Source of the DNA: Rubrivirga marina
Lineage (GTDB): Bacteria > Bacteroidota > Rhodothermia > Rhodothermales > Rubricoccaceae
Length of the DNA stretch: 64,000 bases
NCBI RefSeq assembly: GCF_002283365.1
Contig: NZ_MQWD01000001.1
Location: forward strand, 3,071,749-3,135,748
Reading direction: 5' to 3'
The position numbers were made by a program, and so were the translations under genes. The notes below the pieces were generated by a model. It ran no database searches. It saw only the letters and a list, made by a program, of their open reading frames with translations, and was not told where the DNA came from. Below are positions 7,966 to 17,604 of the stretch, one piece after another. Every line of letters begins with the position of its first letter. Positions within the stretch are counted from its first letter, which is position 1.

Positions 7966-8610
7966 ATGGCTACCACGACCACCCAGGACCTCCAGAAGGA
8001 GATCAAGAAGACCGCCGACACGGCCGTCAAGACCGCCAGGACCACCGTCGAGTCCGTCCAGCGTGACCTCACCGAGGCCGCGGGCGACGTGCAGGACGCC
8101 GCGCACAAGGTGTTCCTCGCCGGCCTCGGCGCCCTCGCGATGGCCGAGGACGAGGGCTCGAAGGCGTTCAAGAAGCTTGTCAAGAAGGGCGAGAAGGTGA
8201 AGCTGCCCGGCCTCGGCATGGACCGCGTCCGCGCCGTCCGCGCTCAGATCACTGGCGAGGCCGAGAAGGCGGCCGACGACGTCAAGGGCCGCGTCAGCGA
8301 CGCCCGCTACTTTGCCGGCGAGAAGGCCGACCAGGCCGAGGCCCAGCTCAACGACACGGTGACCACTGTCATGAAGCGGCTCGGAGTCCCGACGCGGACG
8401 GAGATCTCGGAGCTCACGGCGAGCGTCGAGCGCCTCACGGCCCAGATCGAGCGCCTCAAGGAGGAGCGTGTCGCCTCCACGACGCCCACCCTCGAGGCAG
8501 TCGGCGGCGGCTGGTACGAGATCCGCCTCGGCGACGTCGTCGTCGAGAAGGTCCAGGGCAAGGACGAGGCGGAGAAGTCCCTCCTGCGCGTCCAGGAGCA
8601 GCGCGCGTAA
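7966..8610 (+). CDS. Phasin-family protein with an extra C-terminal domain
   Basis: A 214-residue, alanine/lysine-rich helical protein. The body (FLAGLGALAMAEDEGSKAFK, KLVKKGEKV, and the heptad-rich ISELTASVERLTAQIERLKE) is typical of PhaF/PhaI-like phasins, which coat polyhydroxyalkanoate granules. After the coiled coil the last 40 residues (GGGWYEIRLGDVVVEKVQGKDEAEKSLL) form a compact beta-rich tail not seen in ordinary phasins; it may be a docking module. It follows the PhaR-like gene and precedes a patatin-like hydrolase. That suggests a granule coat, regulator and hydrolase unit (inference from context). Confidence 0.8.
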   Translation: MATTTTQDLQKEIKKTADTAVKTARTTVESVQRDLTEAAGDVQDAAHKVFLAGLGALAMAEDEGSKAFKKLVKKGEKVKLPGLGMDRVRAVRAQITGEAEKAADDVKGRVSDARYFAGEKADQAEAQLNDTVTTVMKRLGVPTRTEISELTASVERLTAQIERLKEERVASTTPTLEAVGGGWYEIRLGDVVVEKVQGKDEAEKSLLRVQEQRA

Positions 8611-8633
8611 CCTCCCGCTCCGACTTCCGCCAG

Positions 8634-8664
8634 CGGGCGGGCGCGGACCGACCGTGCCCGCCCG
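8634..8664 (+). terminator. Hairpin between the phasin and patatin genes
   Basis: CGGGCGGGC (8634-8642) pairs with GCCCGCCCG (8656-8664) around a 13-base loop and is followed by TTGTCT. It lies 24 bases after the phasin stop. It could attenuate read-through so that the phasin is made in excess of the hydrolase. Confidence 0.4.
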
Positions 8665-8688
8665 TTGTCTGTCCACTCCCCCGATCCC

Positions 8689-9912
8689 ATGCAGCTCACC
8701 GATCACCACCGGACCGGCTACGTCGGCCTCGCGCTCGCGGGCGGCGGCCCCGAGGGCGCCATCTACGAGATCGGCGTCCTCCGCGCGCTCGACGACGCCC
8801 TCGACGGGCTCGACCTCAACGACGTCCGGGTGACGGTCGGCGTCTCGGCCGGCGCCTTCGTCGGCGCGTCGCTGGGGAACGGGATCACGACCGCTCAGCT
8901 GGTCCGGTCGGTGGTGGGGGAGGAGCCGACGGAGCACCCGTTCCGTCCCGAGCTCTTCCTGTCGCCGGCGTTCCGCGAGTACGCCCGCCGCGGGCTGAGG
9001 GTGCCGCTGCTCGCGTGGGACGCGCTCCGCGAGGCGCTCGACGACCCGAAGGGAACGGGCGGGTTCCTGTCGTCGCTGGTGGCCCACCTCGGGCGCGCGC
9101 TTCCGGTGGGGGTGTTCGACAACACCCCGCTGCGGGAGTATCTCGAGGCCTTGTTCTCCGTCCAGGGTCGGACGAACGACTTCCGTCGACTCCGCAACCC
9201 GCTCTACGTCGTCGCGACGGACCTCGACTCGAGCGAGACGGTCGTGTTCGGCTCCGAGGGGGCGGACCACGTGCCGATCTCGCTCGCCGTCCAGGCCTCG
9301 ACGGCACTCCCGGGGCTGTACCCGCCCGTCGAGATCGAGGGCCGCCACTACGTCGACGGCGTGCTCAACAAGACGGTCCACGCGTCGGTCGCGTTCGGCC
9401 ACGGCGCGGGCCTCGTCCTGTGCGTCAACCCGATCGTCCCGGTCGACACCGCGCGGGCGGTCGCCGATGGGGCCATGCGTCGCGGCCGGCTCACGGACCG
9501 CGGGATGCCCGGCGTGATGAGCCAGACGTTCCGGACCCTAATTCGCAGCCGGATGGACACCGGCATGGCCGCCTACCGCGACCGCTACGTCGACGCCGAC
9601 CTGCTCCTCTTCGAGCCGCGCCGCGACGACTACCGGATGTTCTTCACCAACGTGTTCTCGTTTGCCTCTCGGAAGGAGGTGGTCGAGCACGCCTATCGTT
9701 CGACGCTGGAGCAGCTCCGCGACCGCGCCGACGAGGTCGGTCCGGTGCTCGAGCGCCATGGCCTCCGGCTCCGCGAGCACGTCCTCGCCCGGAAGCGCTT
9801 CGACGTCTGGGAGAGCGTTGGCCTGGGGGGGGACGAGCCGCTGATGCCGTCGACGGTCGCCACGCGCGACCTCCGCGACGCCCTCGCCGACCTCGACGAG
9901 TGGCTGGGCTGA
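8689..9912 (+). CDS. Patatin-like phospholipase/esterase
   Basis: A 407-residue protein with the patatin catalytic dyad: the oxyanion-hole loop LALAGGGPEGAIYEIGVLRA near the N-terminus, the nucleophile elbow GVSAG with Ser53, and the aspartate in YVDGVLNKT (Asp223). No signal peptide, so it probably acts in the cytoplasm. ATG 8689 is preferred to TTG 8665. Patatin-like enzymes hydrolyse acyl esters, and lipid or intracellular PHA breakdown are both possible. Its position next to a PhaR-like regulator and a phasin makes a granule-linked role attractive but unproven. It converges with the BON gene. Confidence 0.85.
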   Translation: MQLTDHHRTGYVGLALAGGGPEGAIYEIGVLRALDDALDGLDLNDVRVTVGVSAGAFVGASLGNGITTAQLVRSVVGEEPTEHPFRPELFLSPAFREYARRGLRVPLLAWDALREALDDPKGTGGFLSSLVAHLGRALPVGVFDNTPLREYLEALFSVQGRTNDFRRLRNPLYVVATDLDSSETVVFGSEGADHVPISLAVQASTALPGLYPPVEIEGRHYVDGVLNKTVHASVAFGHGAGLVLCVNPIVPVDTARAVADGAMRRGRLTDRGMPGVMSQTFRTLIRSRMDTGMAAYRDRYVDADLLLFEPRRDDYRMFFTNVFSFASRKEVVEHAYRSTLEQLRDRADEVGPVLERHGLRLREHVLARKRFDVWESVGLGGDEPLMPSTVATRDLRDALADLDEWLG

Positions 9913-9930
9913 GTCGCCGAGGCGGGCGCC

Positions 9931-10317
9931 CTAGGCGTCCGCGATCCGGAGGTGATCGACGATCCGGCGCACGCCGGGGACGCGGCTGACGAGCCCGAGC
10001 ACGTCCTCGCGCACCGCTGACGACGGGAGGGTGCCGTAGAGCGACACGGCGCCATCGTGGACGTAGACCGTCAGCCCCTTGACGGGCAGCCCGCCAGAGC
10101 GGACGCCGTCGCGGATCCGCCGCGCGACCGACTGGTCGGCCGTCGTCTTCGCCCGAGCCGCCTGGTGGCGGTCGACGAGGGCGCGGAGAGCGGGGGGGAG
10201 GCCGTAGCCGAGGACTTGGGCGCTGGCGGACAAGGGCGTGTGGGATGGGCCATCGGATCCCTCGGCAAGCGACGTGCCAGGGCGTGCGCAGCGCCGTGGT
10301 GTCGTCGATTCGGGCAC
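9931..10317 (-). CDS. BON-domain protein
   Basis: A 128-residue protein whose second half is a single BON domain: ARRIRDGVRSGGLPVKGLTV, then DGAVSLYGTLPSSAVREDVL and GVRRIVDHLRI. BON domains bind membranes or phospholipids and are typical of OsmY-type envelope proteins. However, no signal peptide is visible in the N-terminal 45 residues (MPESTTPRRCARPGTSLAEG start, GTG 10317), which are of low conservation. The true start could lie further in, before ASAQVLGYGLPPAL. It ends 19 bases from the convergent patatin gene. Confidence 0.65.
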   Translation of the reverse strand: MPESTTPRRCARPGTSLAEGSDGPSHTPLSASAQVLGYGLPPALRALVDRHQAARAKTTADQSVARRIRDGVRSGGLPVKGLTVYVHDGAVSLYGTLPSSAVREDVLGLVSRVPGVRRIVDHLRIADA

Positions 10318-10401
10318 GCGAGTCCCATCCCCGCTCCGTTTCGAAACGCCGGCGTTCCGTCGGTCCCGGCCGCGCCCGCCTCGGGCAGCCGGTGGTCCGA
10401 C

Positions 10402-13203
10402 CTAGAACCCGAGGCCGCCGCCGCTGCCAAAGCCGCCCGTGCGGACCGTCGAGTTCGGCACGTCGAGGCGGAGGAAGTCGCGGAGGAACCCGCTCTTGAC
10501 GTAGAGCGACACGGCGAACAGCTTCGTCACGCCGATGGGCTGCCAGTTGATCGCGAGCTCCCAACAGTGGAGGTCGCGCCGGAGCCCGAGCCGCGTCGTC
10601 GTGATCTCCATGGACGTGAGATCGACGCCGGTGCTCCCGGTCAGCGACCAGTTCTGCGTCAGCCGCGTGTTGAACTGCGACACGTCGAGCGTCGCGAGCG
10701 TCCGCCCGTCGCTGACCGCCGTCGGGGCGGTCCGGTTGATCGTGATCCCGAGGGCGACCGACCAGGGCGCTGAGTAGTCGACGTAGCCCACAGCCGCGCT
10801 CCGTGGGAGGATCGAGCTCGGGTCGTACGGGTCGCCCGGAAGCGGCGGGCTGTACACCGGACGGACGTCCGTGGCGCCCGAGCGGCGGGCCGACTGGAAG
10901 GTCCGGCTGATCTGGACGTTTGAGTTCGTGAGCCGGAGCGGCCGGCCGTTCGTCTCGAAGTACGTCACGGGCGAGGCCGTCGCCAGGGTGTCGACGGCGT
11001 AGGCTGAGAAGTTGGCGCTGCCGCTGGCGTTGAACCCGTAGGCCGTCGTCGTGAACCGCGCGGAGACGGGCCGGATGGGCTGCTGCTCCGCCGCGAAGTT
11101 GTACCCGCCCGACAAGCTCAGCGAGAGGAGCTGGTTCGTCTGGCTCCGCTCCTCGCCCGTCGAGTCGACGCGGACCGTCCGCCCCACGAACGTGTTCTGG
11201 ACCGACAGGTTGAGCGCCCGCGTCGGGTCGGTCGGGATCGTCGGGTGGATCGCGTAGCGGCGCGTCCGGTTCGTGGAGTCTACCTGGACCTCCTTCACGA
11301 ACCCGAACGCGGCGTAGTCGGGCTCGAACGAGAGCGACGCCTGCGGCGTGACCGTGTGGCGGATCCCGTCGAGCGCGCCGATGCGGATCGGGAAGGTCCC
11401 GTACAACTCCGTCGAGGCCGACGCGCTCAGCGCGAACCGGCGGACCGGCGTGAACCCCGGGTCGCTCGTCGTCACCACGCGGTTCAACTCGGACTCGAAC
11501 GTCTGGACGACGGCCTCGTCGGCCCAGGTCTCGGTGAACGTGAGCGTCGGGCCGAACGTGAGGTTGTAGCGCGGGACCGAGAACGAGGCGTTGATCGGGA
11601 CGGTCTGGACCACTTGGTAGTCGAACCGCCGCGTGTCGCAGGCCCGGTCGTCGGGGTCGGCGCAGGTCGCCTCGGCGAACGCGCTGGGGCTGAACAGCGC
11701 GTCGAGGGCGGAGACCCCGGTCGAGTCGCTGAGCGGCTGGTAGGCGAAGGCGTTCTGGGCGTTGGCGGTGTAGCTGAAGCTGATCTTCTCGTACCACCGG
11801 TCGTCGCGGCCGGAGCGGAACGGGAAGCGGCGCTGCTGCGAGAACGACACCTGCGGGAGCGTGGCCGTCGTCCGGTTGTTGGCAAAGTCCTGGAACGCCT
11901 GGACCGACGCGTTTAGCGACCGCCCGACGCTCGGCCACTGCTGAGCGTACGACACCGACGACGAGGTCGACGCCTGGAGCTGGTCGCTCACGTTGTCCGA
12001 CGCCAGCCGCTGGCTGACCGACTGGAGGTTCACGCTCGCCGTGAGCCGCTGGCCCGCCGGGAACGACTGGTTGTGGCTCCACCGGAGCCCGACCGGCGTG
12101 CGCGGCGCGTAGTTCGGGTCCGTCGGCTCGCCCGTCACGATCCGCCCGTACTGGAGCCCGACCTGCCCGCTGTAGGCGTAGCGCTTGTTGTACCGGAACT
12201 GCCCGTCCAGCTGGAACGAGCCCTGCGTGCCCACCTTGCCCGTGAGCTGGGCGTCGAGGTAGTCGCTGATGGCCCAGTACCAGCCGACGTCGTCGAGAAA
12301 GATCCCGTACGCCGAGTCGCGGCCGTAGCGGAAGGGGAGGGGCCCGCTGCGCCGGCCCTCCGCCGCCGGGAAGTAGCCGAACGGGAGAATGAGCGGCATC
12401 GGCACGCCCAGCAGCTTGAGCTGGACGGGCCCCGTGAACACCCGCTCGCCGTCGACGACCTTGATCCGGCCCGCCTCGACGGCGTAGTGGGGGTGGTCGA
12501 GGTCGCACGTGGTGTAGGCCGCGTCCTGGGCGAACACGACGTGCGCGTCCTGCTGCTTGAGGATGCCGCCGAGGAGGTAGCCGTCCTCGATCTGCGTCCG
12601 CGCGCCGGTCACGCGGCCGCGGCGCGTGCGGAGGTTGTAGACGACCTCGCGGCCCGAGAACTGGCCCTCCTCGCCCTGGAACTGCGGGATGCCGACCTCG
12701 CCGGAGTCCGACGGCACACCCGACGCCCGCAGCACCTCGCGCGCCGATTCGTAGTCGACGCGGCCGGCCGAGATCTGCGCGCCCTCGTACTCTGTCTGCA
12801 CGTTGCCGAAGAGCGACACCACGTCGCCCGGACCGTCCGGCTCGGCCCCGCCCCGAGGCGCCAGCGTCACGCGGAGCGAGTCGGTCGCGATGTAGCGGAC
12901 GGCCCGGTCGAGTCCGCCCTCCGCGGCCGGGGCGCGGGGGACGGGCAGTGCGATGGGAGGCGCTGGGGTCTCCACCGTGTCCGGCGCCGCCCCCGTGTCG
13001 GTCCGCGGGACGACCGAGGCGGGCGGACTCGTGAGCGAGTCGGTCGGAGCGGCCAGCGTGTCCGCGACGGCGGGTGTTCCTGCCTGAGCCGTGTCGGGGA
13101 CGACGACCTGGGCGCTGGCGGACGCCGCCAGCAGGAGGGCCAGAAATGGGAGGAGGCGGACCACGGGACCCGAACGGTCGCCGCGGCGGCTTCGTGCGCC
13201 CAT
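10402..13203 (-). CDS. lptD: LPS-assembly outer-membrane protein LptD
   Basis: A 933-residue outer-membrane protein with a cleavable signal peptide (FLALLLAASASAQ, cleavage after about residue 31) and a proline/threonine-rich linker. It is followed by an OstA/LptA-like jellyroll domain (SLFGNVQTEYEGAQISAGRV, then EVVYNLRTRRGRVTGARTQI) and the large LptD barrel domain from KLLGVPMPLILPFGYFPAAE onward. It inserts lipopolysaccharide into the outer leaflet with an LptE partner, not seen here. The length fits the Bacteroidota-type LptD. The C-terminus GFGSGGGLGF ends in Phe, as expected for a BAM substrate. It is followed by a ROK kinase gene upstream on the same strand (8-base gap). Confidence 0.9.
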   Translation of the reverse strand: MGARSRRGDRSGPVVRLLPFLALLLAASASAQVVVPDTAQAGTPAVADTLAAPTDSLTSPPASVVPRTDTGAAPDTVETPAPPIALPVPRAPAAEGGLDRAVRYIATDSLRVTLAPRGGAEPDGPGDVVSLFGNVQTEYEGAQISAGRVDYESAREVLRASGVPSDSGEVGIPQFQGEEGQFSGREVVYNLRTRRGRVTGARTQIEDGYLLGGILKQQDAHVVFAQDAAYTTCDLDHPHYAVEAGRIKVVDGERVFTGPVQLKLLGVPMPLILPFGYFPAAEGRRSGPLPFRYGRDSAYGIFLDDVGWYWAISDYLDAQLTGKVGTQGSFQLDGQFRYNKRYAYSGQVGLQYGRIVTGEPTDPNYAPRTPVGLRWSHNQSFPAGQRLTASVNLQSVSQRLASDNVSDQLQASTSSSVSYAQQWPSVGRSLNASVQAFQDFANNRTTATLPQVSFSQQRRFPFRSGRDDRWYEKISFSYTANAQNAFAYQPLSDSTGVSALDALFSPSAFAEATCADPDDRACDTRRFDYQVVQTVPINASFSVPRYNLTFGPTLTFTETWADEAVVQTFESELNRVVTTSDPGFTPVRRFALSASASTELYGTFPIRIGALDGIRHTVTPQASLSFEPDYAAFGFVKEVQVDSTNRTRRYAIHPTIPTDPTRALNLSVQNTFVGRTVRVDSTGEERSQTNQLLSLSLSGGYNFAAEQQPIRPVSARFTTTAYGFNASGSANFSAYAVDTLATASPVTYFETNGRPLRLTNSNVQISRTFQSARRSGATDVRPVYSPPLPGDPYDPSSILPRSAAVGYVDYSAPWSVALGITINRTAPTAVSDGRTLATLDVSQFNTRLTQNWSLTGSTGVDLTSMEITTTRLGLRRDLHCWELAINWQPIGVTKLFAVSLYVKSGFLRDFLRLDVPNSTVRTGGFGSGGGLGF

Positions 13204-13210
13204 GGCCGCG

Positions 13211-14212
13211 CTAGGCCGCGTCGTCGATGTGCTCGAAGACGAGGCGGGCCGCGCCGAGCATCGCCACGTCGTTGCCTCGCGTCTCCTGCACGATCTCGAT
13301 CCCTTCGCAGAGCGACGGCATGGTCCAGCGCTTCATCGCGTCGCGCGCCGGGTCGAGCAGAAAGTCGCCCGCCCGCGACACGCCGCCGCCGACGACCACC
13401 TTCCGGATGTCGAGCAGGTTCACGATCGAGCCGAGGAGGACGCCCAGCTTGTGGCCGGCCCAGGTGAGGACCTCGCGCGCGGCCTCATCGCCCGCCAGCG
13501 CGGCCGCGTGGACCCGTTGGGGGGTCACGTGCTCGAGGTCGCGGCCCGACGTCGCGTAGAGGTTCGTTTCCCGGGCGAGGAGCTGATAGCGCGCGTGCCG
13601 CGAGAGGAACTTCTGCCCGAGGTAGGCCTCCAGCGCGCCCGCCACGCCGGTCCGGTCGTAGGGCCCCTCGTAGTCGATGGTCATGTGGCCGATCTCGCCC
13701 GCGGCGCCAGTCGTCCCGCGGAACAGCCGGTTGTCGACGATGATGGCCCCGCCGACGCCCGTCCCGAGCGTGACCATGATGAACGAGTCGAACGGGACGC
13801 CGGCCCCGTAGAACGCCGAGCCGAGGGCCGCCGCGTTCGCGTCGTTCTCGGCGATGATCGGGCCCCGCACCTCGATCCCCGCCTCGGCCATCCGCGGGCC
13901 GATGTGGTCGGCGAGGCGGACCCGCTCCCAACCGGGGATGTTCGGGGGCTTCGTCACCGTCGTCCGGTCCATCGACACGACGCCCGGCACGCCGACGCCG
14001 ATGCCCTCGACGTGGCCGTGGGCCTCGAACCCCTGCACGACCCGCTGGACGCCCTCCACGATCCGGTCGAGCACGCGCTCTGGGCCGTGCTCGGCCTCGG
14101 TCGGCAGCGTCGCCTGTCGGACGATCCCGTCGGTCCGCTCGACGAGCGCGACCTTGAGGTTCGTCCCGCCGAGGTCGACGCCGACGGCGTATTCCGGGGT
14201 GGTCTCGGGCAT
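13211..14212 (-). CDS. ROK-family sugar kinase (glucokinase-like), zinc motif lost
   Basis: A 333-residue sugar kinase. The ATP phosphate-1 motif is VGVDLGGTNLKVALVE near residues 10-25 and the catalytic Asp is in AENDANAAALGSAFYG. The ROK signature is present (FIMVTLGTGVGGAIIVDNRL, GEIGHMTID). The usual zinc site C-x-C-G-x-x-G-C is replaced position for position by D-R-T-G-V-A-G-A before LEAYLG, so all three cysteines are gone. Glucose or N-acetyl-sugar phosphorylation is likely from family knowledge, but the specificity cannot be read. It abuts the FtsB-like gene without a gap. Confidence 0.85.
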   Translation of the reverse strand: MPETTPEYAVGVDLGGTNLKVALVERTDGIVRQATLPTEAEHGPERVLDRIVEGVQRVVQGFEAHGHVEGIGVGVPGVVSMDRTTVTKPPNIPGWERVRLADHIGPRMAEAGIEVRGPIIAENDANAAALGSAFYGAGVPFDSFIMVTLGTGVGGAIIVDNRLFRGTTGAAGEIGHMTIDYEGPYDRTGVAGALEAYLGQKFLSRHARYQLLARETNLYATSGRDLEHVTPQRVHAAALAGDEAAREVLTWAGHKLGVLLGSIVNLLDIRKVVVGGGVSRAGDFLLDPARDAMKRWTMPSLCEGIEIVQETRGNDVAMLGAARLVFEHIDDAA

Positions 14213-14494
14213 CTACTCCGACGCTTCGACGCGGTAGACGCGCTCGCCGGGGCGGCGCATCCCGTACTCCTCTCGGGCCACCCGTTCGAGCGTCACGTCG
14301 TCGAGGCCGGCGTCCAGCCGGGCCTCCAACGTCTCGTTCTCTTTGGCGAGCCGCTGGTTCTCGACGGTCAGCCGGTCGAGCTCGTGGGCGTAGCTCGCCC
14401 GGCGGTACACGCTGTGGCTGTCGAAGAACGCGACCCAGAGTCCGAGCCCGATCACCCCGGCGATCAGGACGTTCCGGCGAAAGCGCTTGCTCAT
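14213..14494 (-). CDS. FtsB/DivIC-type septum formation initiator
   Basis: A 93-residue bitopic protein: a short basic cytoplasmic start (MSKRFRRN), one transmembrane helix (VLIAGVIGLGLWVAFF), a periplasmic coiled coil (SYAHELDRLTVENQRLAKEN) and the characteristic C-terminal VAREEYGMRRPGERVYRV. In the family it forms the FtsQLB divisome complex. It lies between enolase and the ROK kinase, and the enolase-ftsB order is a widespread bacterial arrangement, which supports the call. Confidence 0.88.
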   Translation of the reverse strand: MSKRFRRNVLIAGVIGLGLWVAFFDSHSVYRRASYAHELDRLTVENQRLAKENETLEARLDAGLDDVTLERVAREEYGMRRPGERVYRVEASE

Positions 14495-14561
14495 GGCGAC
14501 GGGTGGGGGGATCCCTGAAGGTAGCGAGGACCGGCGGGGCCGCCCACCACGGTCGCCCGGT

Positions 14562-16112
<1,551 letters not shown>

Positions 16113-17549
16113 CTAGCGGACGCGCGTCGTGCACGAGCCGTACGCCCCGAGGCTGGCCGAGACCGACTGGCCCGGGCTGAAGCCCTCGAGGAAGTACTGG
16201 TCGCGCGACGGCCCGGCCCGCTCGTAGCCGGCGGCGGCGCGGCGGGCGCTGGCCGCGATCTCCGCGCTCGAGCTTGAGGCGGCCACGTTTCGGTAGATGT
16301 CGGCGAGGCACCAGTACGCGAACCGGCCCCGGAGCGACGACGGGCGGCCGACCGACTGGGCGATCAGTCCGGCGCGGCGGTACAGGCTCGGGCCGTGGTT
16401 CGGGAAGTACTCGAGCGCCCGGTTGAAGTCGGACGACGACCCGTAGGCGCTCACGCCGCGCGAGTAGAAGAAGTCGGCGCGCTGGGCGTTCGACTGGGCG
16501 TTCGTGATGGCCCGGTTGAAGAGGTCGTTGCCCCTGCCCGACTCGCCGTCGCGGTAGGCCTGGAAGGCCAGCGCGAGGAGCGTCCGCGGGTTGTCGACCT
16601 GGCTCGTGATGACGTCGAGGCGGAGGATCTGACTCCGGATCTCGGCCACGTCCTCACCGAGCGCCTCCAATCGGTCGGGTTGCTGGAGCACGACGCCGAG
16701 GAGTTGCAAGGCCTCTTGATCCCCGATGGACCCCCCTCGGAGGTCGGCGATCAGCGCCTCGACGGCCTCGTCGGAGCCGACGGAGACGCCACCCTGCTCG
16801 GCCGGGTCGGTCTCGATGTAGTCGGCGTACTGCGTGTAGCTCTGCTGCAGCGCCGCGTCGTCGAGGGCCGCGGCGATCTGGCGGATAAACTCGGCCCGGT
16901 CCGGGTTCGGCTGCTCGGCCCCGAACTCGTCGGCTGAGGCGTTGAAGAGCTGAACGATGTACCAGTCCTCGAGGCTGTCCGGCTGGGCCTCGAACGCCCG
17001 GTTGAACGCGTCGAACTGGCGCTCGGCCGCGTCGTCGTAGTAGGCGCTGTTCTGGAAGAAGAAGAAGCCCTCGCGGAGGTCGCGGAGGTACGGGTCGTAG
17101 GCGATGTTCTGGGCCCGCATCGCCTCGACGCCGGCCGCGCGGGACGCGAGCGCCGAGTCGAGGTAGGCCACCTTCTCGGTCCGGTTGGTGGAGTCGACCT
17201 GGGCCGCGAAGTCCTCGTAGATCGAGGCCATCCGGAGGTAGTTCCGGTCGTCGGGGTCCTCGCCCGTGAACAGCGGCTCGTTCTCGAGGAGCCACGTGAT
17301 GTAGGGGTAGGCCGCGCAGTAGTCCCCGTTCCGGTAGTACTCGGACCCGAGGCTGAAGTTGGCCCGCGTCGTCTCCTGGATCAGGACGTACGTGTCGGCG
17401 CAGTAGTCGCCCGGGCCGTACGCCGTCGGCGTGTCGGGCACGAACGGCGTGTCGTCGCGCGAGACGTTCCCGCCGGTCGAGGGTGGCGCGCTGCACGCGG
17501 CGAAGACGCCGAAGGCGAGGAGGAAGAGGGCGAGGCGGGTCGGTCGCAT
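16113..17549 (-). CDS. Large TPR-like lipoprotein, function unknown
   Basis: A 478-residue protein with signal peptide and lipobox FAAC (Cys19). The body is almost entirely helical, with repeated TPR-like units: ANFSLGSEYYRNGDYCAAYP, AERQFDAFNRAFEAQPDSLE, ALAFQAYRDGESGRGNDLFN and ADFFYSRGVSAYGSSSDFNR. TPR lipoproteins in this phylum commonly serve as scaffolds at the outer membrane. It lies next to a FadL-like barrel and a DUF4270 lipoprotein, so a shared envelope role is plausible. It has its own intrinsic terminator. I do not recognise a more specific family. Confidence 0.75.
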   Translation of the reverse strand: MRPTRLALFLLAFGVFAACSAPPSTGGNVSRDDTPFVPDTPTAYGPGDYCADTYVLIQETTRANFSLGSEYYRNGDYCAAYPYITWLLENEPLFTGEDPDDRNYLRMASIYEDFAAQVDSTNRTEKVAYLDSALASRAAGVEAMRAQNIAYDPYLRDLREGFFFFQNSAYYDDAAERQFDAFNRAFEAQPDSLEDWYIVQLFNASADEFGAEQPNPDRAEFIRQIAAALDDAALQQSYTQYADYIETDPAEQGGVSVGSDEAVEALIADLRGGSIGDQEALQLLGVVLQQPDRLEALGEDVAEIRSQILRLDVITSQVDNPRTLLALAFQAYRDGESGRGNDLFNRAITNAQSNAQRADFFYSRGVSAYGSSSDFNRALEYFPNHGPSLYRRAGLIAQSVGRPSSLRGRFAYWCLADIYRNVAASSSSAEIAASARRAAAGYERAGPSRDQYFLEGFSPGQSVSASLGAYGSCTTRVR

Positions 17550-17604
17550 GGGCCGAGGGTGTGTCGTGTCGAGAGGGGTGAGAGTGGGGCGAGCCCCGCG
17601 GAAC

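Noticed and set aside
9644-12508. A very long open frame antisense to lptD (over 900 codons)
   Set aside because: It mirrors the codon pattern of lptD, is extremely Arg/Pro/Ala-rich and has no recognisable domain; such shadow frames are expected at this GC content.
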